Part shown: piece by piece, positions 51,886 through 59,437 of the stretch
Numbering within the stretch: position 1 is the stretch's first letter
Layout of the letters: each line of letters begins with the position of its first letter
Assembly: GCF_035270045.1 (NCBI RefSeq)
Contig: NZ_DATFIP010000004.1
Location: forward strand, 1-64,000
Origin: Salibaculum sp035270045
Lineage (GTDB): Bacteria; Pseudomonadota; Alphaproteobacteria; Rhodobacterales; Rhodobacteraceae
DNA: 64,000 nucleotides
Direction: 5' to 3'
Notes under the pieces: generated by a model
The model's database searches: none
The model's input: only the letters and a program-made list of their open reading frames with translations
Told to the model about the DNA's origin: nothing
Translations under genes and position numbers: made by a program

Positions 51886-52104
51886 ACGCTCGGCCAGCTT
51901 CTCGATCTCGCGCAGTTCATCGGCCACGGCCCCGACAAAGGCCAGGGCCTCGTCGGGCACCGCGCCGGGGTCTTCGGCGCCCAGTTCCAGGTGGTTCCGG
52001 TCGGCAAGGTAGCTGTCCACGCTCGGGTCCTGCAGGGCGGCGACGATCCGGGCCAGCAGCTTGCGCTGGGCGATCAGGCGGGCTTCCAGGATATCGGGGG
52101 TCAC
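51859..52104 (-). CDS. small helical protein coupled to the CDF transporter
   Basis: Function unknown. The 81 residues are charged and mostly helical (LEARLIAQRKLLARIVAALQ, then ELREIEKLAERLRG), with a Pro-rich middle. Start is GTG at 52104 behind AAGGAGGA, the strongest ribosome site in this part of the window, and it overlaps the TGA of the CDF gene (GTGA). The last 27 bases overlap the M3 peptidase gene from the opposite strand. The coupling suggests a role with the cation transporter. Confidence 0.65.
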   Translation of the reverse strand: MTPDILEARLIAQRKLLARIVAALQDPSVDSYLADRNHLELGAEDPGAVPDEALAFVGAVADELREIEKLAERLRGQPPAT

Positions 52105-53018
52105 GATGGGTCCTCCTTCTGGGGGTCGTTGGGATGCGGGGTCACGCCGTGCGGGTCCTTGTGGATCAGCACGTCGGCCTGTGGATAATCGGCCAGGATG
52201 GCCCGGCGCAGCGCGGCGCCGATGGAATGGGCCTCGTCCAGCGTCTGGGTTCCGTCCAGCTCGATGTGCAGGTTGACGAAGAGACGGCTGCCCGATTGCC
52301 GGGTCTTGAGGTCGTGATAGCCCAGCACGCCCGGAAAGTCCGCGACGACCCGCTCGATCCCGGCCAGCGTTGACGGATCGGCCTGCCGGTCCATCAGGGC
52401 ATGCCAGGCGGCACGCCCGATCCGCACGGCGCCGATGATCAGCATACCGGCGGCCCCAAGGGCGACGATGCTGTCAACCTGGCCCAGCCCGAACCGGGCC
52501 GAGGCGACCAGCGCCAGCAGCGCGCCGACATTTGGTACGAGGTCGCCCACGTAATGCAGGCTGTCGGCGGCCACGACCCTGTTGCCGGTCAGGCGCGCCA
52601 CCCGGCGCTGCCACCAGACCAGCGCCCCGGTGAGGAGGATGGAGACCACCATCACCGCGATTCCCTTGCTCTCCTGCGCGGGCATGGGACTGTTTCCGGC
52701 CACGAGGCGGAGGATCGCCGCCCCGCCGATTACCCCGGCCGAGGCGGTGATGATCAGCGATTGTGCCAGCGCGGCCAGGTCTTCGGCCGCGTTGTGGCCA
52801 AAGGCGTGGTCCGCATCGGCCGGTTTCGCCGCATAGGCGATGGCCGCCAGCCCGCCCAGCGACATCATCAGGTCCAGCGCGCTGTCGGCCAGCGCGGCGG
52901 CCACGGCCAGCGAGCCTGTCTGCCCGAAAGCCCAGAACTTGGCGCCCACCAGCACCAGGGCAACCGTGACCGAGGCGATGCCGGCCGAAAGGTTCAGTCT
53001 GTGATGAGAAACCGTCAT
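52101..53018 (-). CDS. cation diffusion facilitator (CDF) transporter
   Basis: Metal-proton antiporter of the inner membrane, exporting Zn, Fe or Mn. The 305 residues have six helices with the CDF signatures: ADSALDLMMSLGGL (first metal Asp pair), AFGHNAAEDLAAL, ADSLHYVGDLVPNVGALLAL (second metal site, His/Asp), then a cytoplasmic C-terminal domain (VVADFPGVLGYHDLKTRQSG). The metal cannot be fixed from sequence. ATG 53018 is chosen at the family N-terminus. It overlaps the small helical protein. Confidence 0.9.
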   Translation of the reverse strand: MTVSHHRLNLSAGIASVTVALVLVGAKFWAFGQTGSLAVAAALADSALDLMMSLGGLAAIAYAAKPADADHAFGHNAAEDLAALAQSLIITASAGVIGGAAILRLVAGNSPMPAQESKGIAVMVVSILLTGALVWWQRRVARLTGNRVVAADSLHYVGDLVPNVGALLALVASARFGLGQVDSIVALGAAGMLIIGAVRIGRAAWHALMDRQADPSTLAGIERVVADFPGVLGYHDLKTRQSGSRLFVNLHIELDGTQTLDEAHSIGAALRRAILADYPQADVLIHKDPHGVTPHPNDPQKEDPS

Positions 53019-53130
53019 GGACCAGAAGTTACAGCATTTCCGCAGCGACCTGAATCGCTTGTTCGCGGCCGGGCGCGCCGGGCAAATGTCAAAGGTGGCA
53101 GGAAACGTCCGAAGACCCATCGCAAGTGCG

Positions 53131-53658
53131 TTATTCGCGAATCTCGTGTGGAAACACGCCCCATAGCACCGGCTTGGACGCCCAGCCGCGGTGCCCGCCC
53201 GCCACGAGGCGGCACCAGTCGCGGCTGCATTCATCCAGCTCCGCGATGACGCCACGTTCGAGGATGGCGGTTTGCGGCGAAGCCTCGACCGGGCGGGCCA
53301 GAAGCGGCAGCATGTCACGTTGCACGATCACCGTGCGATTGCCCGACAACAGCGAGTAATGCACCCAGCCGCCCATGCCCTCGTGGTCGGTGACGCGGCG
53401 CCAGTGTCCGTATTCGGCAATCACCTGTAGTGGCATGTCGCGGCGCTTGAAGACCCAGTCGATCCGGTGCGACAGGCTGGGTCCGCGCCGGACATTGGCT
53501 TCGTTCGCCTTGAGAGAAACGAAACGCGGCAGCGGCAGGTTGGTCACCGGGCCGCGGGTTTCGGATGTCGTGGCGGCTGGCCCTGCGGCGTCCTGCGCCG
53601 GGACGCACCCTGCCCAGAGCACGAAGACACAGGCCAGAACCTGCCGCAAGACTGTCAT
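53131..53658 (-). CDS. secreted SH3-domain protein
   Basis: Periplasmic protein of 175 residues: signal peptide (LRQVLACVFVLWAGCVPA, with a possible Cys at the cleavage site), then a Thr/Ala-rich linker, then two bacterial SH3-like repeats (FVSLKANEANVRRGPSLSHRIDWVF, DWCRLVAGGHRGWASK). Relatives bind peptidoglycan or modulate murein enzymes; no enzyme domain is present. ATG 53658 gives the signal peptide. It is divergent from the dehydrogenase gene. Confidence 0.85.
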   Translation of the reverse strand: MTVLRQVLACVFVLWAGCVPAQDAAGPAATTSETRGPVTNLPLPRFVSLKANEANVRRGPSLSHRIDWVFKRRDMPLQVIAEYGHWRRVTDHEGMGGWVHYSLLSGNRTVIVQRDMLPLLARPVEASPQTAILERGVIAELDECSRDWCRLVAGGHRGWASKPVLWGVFPHEIRE

Positions 53659-53768
53659 GGAACCACCCGCCAATGTGCGCCTCTTGCGCGCGGGGTTCTT
53701 GTGCCCCGGCGCCGATGCGGGCAGGTTGCCACACAGGATGATGGCTGGAAAGCGACGGAGGGCCCAGG

Positions 53769-54755
53769 ATGCCACGCAAACGCCTGAGTGTTGTCGTCAC
53801 GCGACGGTTGCCCGAGGTGGTCGAGACCCGCATGAAGGAGCTCTTCGACGTTCAGCTGCGCGATGACGACAGTCCGATGACCCCCGAGGACCTGGCGCAA
53901 TCGCTCCAGCATTGCGACGTGCTGGTGCCGACGCTGACGGACACCATCAACGCCGGGCTTCTGGGCCAGGCCGGAGAGCGGCTTAAACTGATCGCCAACT
54001 ATGGCGCCGGGGTGGATCATATCGACGTGGGCACGGCCCGCCAGCGCGGCATCCTGGTCTCCAACACGCCTGGCGTGGCCACCGAGGACACTGCCGACAT
54101 GACCATGGCGCTCATGCTGGCCGTGACGCGCCGCATCCCCGAGGGACTGGCGCGGATGCAGTCGGGCGAATGGAGCGGCTGGGCGCCGAACGCCATGCTG
54201 GGCGGACGGATCGCGGGGCGGCGGCTGGGCATTCTGGGCATGGGCCGGATCGGCCAGGCGGTTGCGCGCCGTGCGGCGGCCTTTGGCATGCAGGTGCATT
54301 ATCACAATCGCCGCCGCCTGCGCCCGGAAACCGAGGACGACTTGGGCGCCACTTACTGGGAAAGCCTCGACCAGATGGTCGCGCGGATGGACGTGATCTC
54401 GGTCAACTGTCCGCACACGCCCTCGACCTTTCACCTGATGAACGCCCGGCGGCTCAAGCTGATGAAAGAGGACGCGGTGATCGTGAACACCTCGCGCGGC
54501 GAGGTCATCGACGAGAACGCCCTGACACGGATGCTGCGCGCGGGCGAACTGGCCGGGGCGGGGCTGGATGTTTTCGAACACGGCAACCAGATCAATCCGC
54601 GCTTGCGCGAGCTCAAGAACGTGGTGCTGCTGCCGCACATGGGATCGGCCACGCGCGAGGGCCGCATCGAGATGGGCGAGAAGGTGCTTTTGAACATCAA
54701 GACCTTTGACGATGGGCACCGGCCGCCCGACCAGGTTGTCCCGGCAATGCTTTAG
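53769..54755 (+). CDS. D-2-hydroxyacid dehydrogenase (glyoxylate/hydroxypyruvate reductase-like)
   Basis: NAD(P)H-dependent reductase of 328 residues. The substrate domain is followed by the Rossmann motif GRRLGILGMGRIGQAVARR, the VNCPHTPSTFHLMNA stretch, NTSRGEVIDENAL with catalytic Arg, and the His in LLPHMGSAT. This is the GRHPR subgroup of 2-hydroxyacid dehydrogenases. A glyoxylate role would suit the ethylmalonyl-CoA pathway, which yields glyoxylate; that link is inference. GGAGGG precedes the ATG. Confidence 0.86.
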   Translation: MPRKRLSVVVTRRLPEVVETRMKELFDVQLRDDDSPMTPEDLAQSLQHCDVLVPTLTDTINAGLLGQAGERLKLIANYGAGVDHIDVGTARQRGILVSNTPGVATEDTADMTMALMLAVTRRIPEGLARMQSGEWSGWAPNAMLGGRIAGRRLGILGMGRIGQAVARRAAAFGMQVHYHNRRRLRPETEDDLGATYWESLDQMVARMDVISVNCPHTPSTFHLMNARRLKLMKEDAVIVNTSRGEVIDENALTRMLRAGELAGAGLDVFEHGNQINPRLRELKNVVLLPHMGSATREGRIEMGEKVLLNIKTFDDGHRPPDQVVPAML

Positions 54756-54889
54756 CGCCGCTCAGCGGGTCATGGGATGGGTCGAAAACCGCATGAAGTC
54801 GTTGTCCGCATGTGCCCGGGCACCATGACCGGTGGTGCCAAGTAACTGGACTTGAGGAAAATTTTCAGCCGTCCGCACCGCGATCGGCG

Positions 54890-55702
54890 TTAGCGATAGA
54901 CCTCGTCGGGCCCCGGAAAGGCGCGGGATTTCACGTCGTCGGCATAGGCTTTGACCGCCTCTTCGATCATCGGTCCAAGTTGGCCGTAGACCTTGACGAA
55001 TCTCGGCGTCCAGGGGTTCAGGCCAAGCATGTCCTCGAGCACGAGGATCTGGCCGTCGCAGTTTTTCGAGGCGCCGATGCCGATGGTGGGGATATCGACG
55101 GCCTCGGTGATGCGGTTGGCCAGGTCCTCGACCACGCCTTCGACCACAACGGCAAAGGCGCCCGCCTCGGCGACCGCCTTGGCGTCTTCGACATGCACGC
55201 GCCAGGCGTCCTCGTCGCGGCCCTGCACCTTGAAGCCGCCCATCGTGTTCACCGATTGCGGGGTCAGGCCGACATGCGCCATCACCGGAATGCCGCGGTC
55301 CACGAGGAACCTGATGGTCTCGGCCATGCGTGCGCCGCCTTCCAGTTTGATCGCTTGGCACTGGGTGTCCTTCATGATCTTCGCGGCGTTGCGGAAGGCC
55401 ATGTTGGGGCTTTCCTCGTAGGTGCCGAAGGGCATGTCCACCACGACCAGAGCCCGCTTGGTTCCGCGCACCACGGCCTTGCCATGCATGATCATCAGGT
55501 CCAGCGACACGCCCAACGTGCTTTCCATCCCGTGCATCACCATGCCGAGGCTGTCGCCCACCAGGATGAAATCGGCGTGTTTGTCGACCAGCGCGGCCGT
55601 ATGGGCATGGTAGGAAGTCAGCGAGACGATCGGCTCACCGCCCTTGCGGGCGCGGATCTGCGGCACGGTCGTGCGCCGGACGGTTTCGGTCTGGGCGCTC
55701 AT
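54890..55702 (-). CDS. panB: 3-methyl-2-oxobutanoate hydroxymethyltransferase
   Basis: First committed step of pantothenate synthesis, transferring a hydroxymethyl group from methylene-THF to 2-oxoisovalerate. The 270 residues show VSLTSYHAHTAALVDKHADFILVGDSLGMV, AIKLEGGARMAE, PVMAHVGLTPQSVN and IGIGASKNCDGQILV, all PanB marks. Length is typical. Its start overlaps the panC stop (ATGA), so panC-panB form one operon on the minus strand. Confidence 0.96.
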   Translation of the reverse strand: MSAQTETVRRTTVPQIRARKGGEPIVSLTSYHAHTAALVDKHADFILVGDSLGMVMHGMESTLGVSLDLMIMHGKAVVRGTKRALVVVDMPFGTYEESPNMAFRNAAKIMKDTQCQAIKLEGGARMAETIRFLVDRGIPVMAHVGLTPQSVNTMGGFKVQGRDEDAWRVHVEDAKAVAEAGAFAVVVEGVVEDLANRITEAVDIPTIGIGASKNCDGQILVLEDMLGLNPWTPRFVKVYGQLGPMIEEAVKAYADDVKSRAFPGPDEVYR

Positions 55703-56550
55703 GGGTGGACCTCCCTCTGGTCGATCAAGAGGACATGGTTGTCCCCGCTGCCGAATTCGGCGGATATCATGATGCCGACCGGCGCGGACAGGCGGCCGGT
55801 GGCGGGCGTGAAATCGGGCAGCCGGACAATGTCCAGGCCCTTCAGCGTGGCGCGCGGCTCACCGGCGATGGTGTCCCTGATGGTCCGGGCAAGATCCTCG
55901 ACCGTGGCCGCGCCCATGGACTGCGCCGCATCGAGCGCGCGCGCCAGGATGGGCGCAGCGGCGCGGTCTTCCTCTGTCAGGCGGCTGTTGCGGCTGGACA
56001 TGGCCAGTCCGTCGGGTTCGCGCACGGTGGGGACGCCACGGATTTTCAGCGGCATGTGCAAGTCGCGCACCATGCGCTTGATCACGTGCAATTGCTGGTA
56101 GTCCTTTTCCCCGAAATAGGCGGCATCCGGCTGGCAGATGTTGAACAGTTTTGCGACCACGGTGGTCACGCCGCGGAAATGGCCGGGCCGGACGGCGCCG
56201 TGGAGGATGTTGGCCAGGCGCGTCGTCTCGACCACGGTCTCGTCGCCCTCGGGGTAGATCTCGCCGATCTCGGGGATCAGGACCGCGTCGATCCCGGCCG
56301 CTTCGAGGTGTTCCAGGTCCCGCGCTTCGGTGCGTGGATAGGTTTCCAGGTCGGCGGCCTCACCGAATTGCGTGGGATTCACGAAGATCGTTGCCACGAC
56401 CCGGTCATGCGCCGCCCGCGCTTCGCTTACCAGGGCCATGTGACCGTCGTGCAGCGCGCCCATGGTCGTGACCAGGCCGACACCCTCGCCGCTGGCGCGG
56501 AACCGGGCCACGGCGGCGCGGAGGTCGAAAACGGTGCGGCAGATCTGCAT
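55699..56550 (-). CDS. panC: pantothenate synthetase
   Basis: ATP-dependent condensation of pantoate and beta-alanine. The 283 residues begin MQICRTVFDLRAAV and include VTTMGALHDGHMALV (HIGH-like ATP motif), FVNPTQFG, YFGEKDYQQLHVI and SSRNSRLT. The minus-strand frame stays open far past the ATG, to 58998, but those residues are antisense to the dehydrogenase gene and look unlike any protein, so the ATG at 56550 is used. Confidence 0.96.
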   Translation of the reverse strand: MQICRTVFDLRAAVARFRASGEGVGLVTTMGALHDGHMALVSEARAAHDRVVATIFVNPTQFGEAADLETYPRTEARDLEHLEAAGIDAVLIPEIGEIYPEGDETVVETTRLANILHGAVRPGHFRGVTTVVAKLFNICQPDAAYFGEKDYQQLHVIKRMVRDLHMPLKIRGVPTVREPDGLAMSSRNSRLTEEDRAAAPILARALDAAQSMGAATVEDLARTIRDTIAGEPRATLKGLDIVRLPDFTPATGRLSAPVGIMISAEFGSGDNHVLLIDQREVHP

Positions 56551-56880
56551 GGGCTGTCCCGGGCGGCGGCGTTGTGTGCCCCGAAGGCTTACACCGGGCC
56601 GGGCCGGGCGGGCAACCGCCGTAACCGGGGATGATCGGGAGCCCGATCCCGGGCCTCCGCAGGCTCTCAATTCACCAGCGGAGGATGATCGCGCTGCCGC
56701 GTCGCGATCAGCGGAGCGACATGTGCGGTGGGCGCCGCCCCCGTCGCGCAATCTTCGACCCAAAAAAGCGGGGGCTGCAGGCGGGCGTCGGTTTTGGGCG
56801 GCGTGGCGTCGGCTGCACTTCGTGCGCTGCGCAGGATTTGCGGCATTGTAGCGGCGAAAACGCTTAGTGGAGTCGCGAAG
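56551..56880. other. 330-base divergent spacer between panC and the dimethylglycine dehydrogenase gene
   Basis: No gene is supported here. The clearest element is a near-perfect 16-bp palindrome: GATCGGG (56633-56639), AG, CCCGATC (56642-56648), 83 bases upstream of panC and 233 upstream of the dehydrogenase. It may be an operator for either gene. A GGGCC-repeat run lies near 56597-56611 and an A-run at 56762-56767. I looked for and did not find a glycine riboswitch. Confidence 0.4.
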
Positions 56881-59379
56881 ATGAAAACCAATGTCCGTGC
56901 GCTTGTCATCGGTGGCGGCGCCATCGGCACCTCGGTCGCCTATCACCTGGCTCGTGCGGGCTGGGATGACATCCTGCTGCTGGAGCGGGACGAACTGACC
57001 AGCGGCAGCACCTGGCACGCCGCCGGCCTTCTGCCGCTCTACAACATGTCCTACGCGGTCAGCCATATCCACGACTACTCGGTCAGGTTCTACAAGACCC
57101 TTGAGGAAGAGACCGGTCTGAACGCCGGGTTTTCTGTCGTGGGCAACCTGCGCATGGCCCGCACCCAGGACCGCATGGACGAATACATGGTCTATGCCTC
57201 GACCGCCGAAACGGTGGGTATTCATTATGAATGGATGACACCTGCGCAGATCAAGGAAAGCTGGCCGCTGGTGAACACCGAGGACCTGAAGGGCGCGATT
57301 TACCACCCCGAGGACGGCTATATCAACCCGGCCGACCTGACCATGGCCATGGCCAAGGGCGCGCGCCAGCGCGGCGTGACGATCGAGCGCAAGTGGCAGG
57401 CCGACGGGTTCGAATGGAAGGGCGACCATTGGGACGTGACCTGCACCAGGATGGTCGAGAAGGGCGGCAACCTCGTGCCCAGCGACGAGCAGATCGTCAT
57501 CTCGGCCGAGCATGTTGTCACCGCCAGCGGCAACCACGCGCAGCGCACCGCGCGACTTCTGGGCATCAAGAGCGCCGCGATCCCGGTCGAGCATCAGTTC
57601 ATCGTCACCGATGCGGACCCGGCGCTGGTGGCCTGGCGCAAGGACAACCCCGAGCACCCGGTTCTGCGCGACGCTGACGCCAAGTGGTATGTGCGCGAGG
57701 AACGCGGCGGCTGGATCCTGGGGCCCTACGAGCTGAACGCGCCGGCCTGTTTCGAATACGGGGTGCCCGACACGTTCCGCGCTGACCTCTTCCCGCTGGA
57801 CCTGGAGCGGATCGAGGAGGAATACATGTCCATGATCCATCGGATTCCGTCCACAGAAGAGGTGGGGTTGAAGGACGATTACAACGGCCCGATCTGCTAC
57901 ACGCCCGACGGCAACCCGCTGGTCGGCCCGGCCCCGGGTCTGCGCAACATGTGGCTGGCCGAGGGCTTTTCCTTCGGGATCACGGCGGCGGGCGGGACCG
58001 GTTATTATCTGGCGCAGATGATGGTCGAGGGCGAGGCCGAGATCGACATGGCGTCGCTCGACCCCAAGCGGTTCGGCGGCTGGATCACGACCGAATACAG
58101 CGCCCGCAAGAGCGAAGAAGCCTACGAACATGTCTACATCCTGCACCACCCTGACGAGGAGCGTGAGAAGTGCCGCCCGCTGCGCACCGCGCCCAGCTAT
58201 GACCGGCTCAAGGCGCGCGGCGCGCAGTTCGGCTGCGTCAATGGCTTCGAGCGGCCCAACTATTTCGGCCCGCTGGAGGCGCCCGACGGCTTCGACCATG
58301 ACGCGCGCAGCTTCCGCCGCGGCGGCTGGTGGCAATACGCCGTGGACGAGGCCAAGGCGGTGCGTGAGGGCGTCGGGCTGCTCGATGCCAGCGCCTTCAC
58401 CAAGCACACGGTCAAGGGGCCGGGCGCGACAGCCTTCCTCGACTGGTTCACTTGCAACAAGCTGCCCAAGGTGGGCCGCATCAACCTGACCTACGCGCTG
58501 ACGCCGCAGGGAACGACGCGCACGGAATACACCATCGTGCGGCTGGCCCAGGATGAATACTACCTCGTCTCGTCGGGTGCGCTGACGGATTATGACGGCG
58601 ATTACCTGCGCAAGTGCGCCGCGGACAAGGCATCGGAGTTCGGATACATCGCGGTTGAAAACGTGACCACGCAATACGGCGTCTTCGCCATTGCCGGGCC
58701 GAAATCGCGCGATGTCCTGGCCGAGGTCATCAAGGACGCCGAGCCCGGAACAGCCCTGTCGAACAAGCGGTTCCCCTGGCTGAGCGCGCGGCAGATCGAG
58801 CTGGGCATGTGCCCGGTCAACGCGATCCGGGTGGCCTATACCGGCGAGTTGGGCTGGGAATTGCATCACCCCATCGAAATGCAGAACTACCTGTTCGACC
58901 TGCTTGAGGCGGCCGGCGAAAAGCACGGCATGAAGCTGGTCGGGGCACGGGCGCAGAACTGGTTGCGCCAGGAGAAGAGCTACCGCGCCTTCGGGCACGA
59001 ACTTGGCCGCGACGCCACCCCGCTCGAAGCCGACCTGCCGCGCTTCGTGGACCTGTCCAAGGATTTCCAGGGCAAGATCGCGATGGAGGAGATCGGCCTG
59101 CGCACCAAGTGTTGCACGCTGCTGATCGATGGGCCCGAGGACGCGGACCCCTGGGGGGTCGAGGCGCTTTACGATGGTGACGAAAAGGTCGGGCGCCTGA
59201 CTTCGGGCGGGTATTCAGTGCATTTCGGCAGGTCCATCGGCATGGGCTATGTCCGCCCCGAACTGGCCGAACCCGGCAACCGGCTGAAGATCAGGATGCT
59301 GGACCGGCTCTGGGATGCCGAGGTGGTGGTGGATTCGCCCTACGACCCAAAGAACGAGACAATCCGCACGGACGGGTGA
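56881..59379 (+). CDS. dimethylglycine/sarcosine dehydrogenase-like, FAD-GcvT fusion
   Basis: Oxidative demethylation of a methylated glycine with transfer of the one-carbon unit to tetrahydrofolate. The 832 residues have an N-terminal FAD domain: GGGAIG (11-16) and GSTWHAAG with His46, which carries covalent FAD in dimethylglycine and sarcosine dehydrogenases. The C-terminal half (from about 420) is a GcvT/aminomethyltransferase domain with GGYSVHFGRSIGMGYV. Length fits the mammalian enzymes. GGAG precedes the ATG. It stands alone with its own terminator. Dimethylglycine versus sarcosine specificity is not settled by sequence. Confidence 0.86.
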   Translation: MKTNVRALVIGGGAIGTSVAYHLARAGWDDILLLERDELTSGSTWHAAGLLPLYNMSYAVSHIHDYSVRFYKTLEEETGLNAGFSVVGNLRMARTQDRMDEYMVYASTAETVGIHYEWMTPAQIKESWPLVNTEDLKGAIYHPEDGYINPADLTMAMAKGARQRGVTIERKWQADGFEWKGDHWDVTCTRMVEKGGNLVPSDEQIVISAEHVVTASGNHAQRTARLLGIKSAAIPVEHQFIVTDADPALVAWRKDNPEHPVLRDADAKWYVREERGGWILGPYELNAPACFEYGVPDTFRADLFPLDLERIEEEYMSMIHRIPSTEEVGLKDDYNGPICYTPDGNPLVGPAPGLRNMWLAEGFSFGITAAGGTGYYLAQMMVEGEAEIDMASLDPKRFGGWITTEYSARKSEEAYEHVYILHHPDEEREKCRPLRTAPSYDRLKARGAQFGCVNGFERPNYFGPLEAPDGFDHDARSFRRGGWWQYAVDEAKAVREGVGLLDASAFTKHTVKGPGATAFLDWFTCNKLPKVGRINLTYALTPQGTTRTEYTIVRLAQDEYYLVSSGALTDYDGDYLRKCAADKASEFGYIAVENVTTQYGVFAIAGPKSRDVLAEVIKDAEPGTALSNKRFPWLSARQIELGMCPVNAIRVAYTGELGWELHHPIEMQNYLFDLLEAAGEKHGMKLVGARAQNWLRQEKSYRAFGHELGRDATPLEADLPRFVDLSKDFQGKIAMEEIGLRTKCCTLLIDGPEDADPWGVEALYDGDEKVGRLTSGGYSVHFGRSIGMGYVRPELAEPGNRLKIRMLDRLWDAEVVVDSPYDPKNETIRTDG

Positions 59380-59403
59380 AACCATCCGTCAATGGTCCGG
59401 ACC

Positions 59404-59432
59404 GGGCGCGCCCCGCGGGGCGCGCCCTTTTT
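59404..59432 (+). terminator. intrinsic terminator of the dimethylglycine dehydrogenase gene
   Basis: GGGCGCGCCCC (59404-59414), GC, GGGGCGCGCCC (59417-59427), then five T. A perfect 11-bp GC palindrome 24 bases after the stop. In the other direction it lies after the dabA stop but lacks a T-run there. Confidence 0.85.
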
Positions 59433-59437
59433 CATTC

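Noticed and set aside
54819..54839. Terminator between the dehydrogenase gene and panB
   Set aside because: GGCACCA/TGGTGCC is a 7-bp inverted repeat between convergent genes but has no T-run on either strand.
56551..56880. Glycine riboswitch before the dimethylglycine dehydrogenase gene
   Set aside because: No tandem aptamer motif (GGAGAG with ACCGA...GGGGCAA-type blocks) was seen.
56551..58998. N-terminal extension of panC by over 800 codons on the minus strand
   Set aside because: The region is antisense to the dimethylglycine dehydrogenase gene, whose protein is clearly real; panC aligns fully from ATG 56550.
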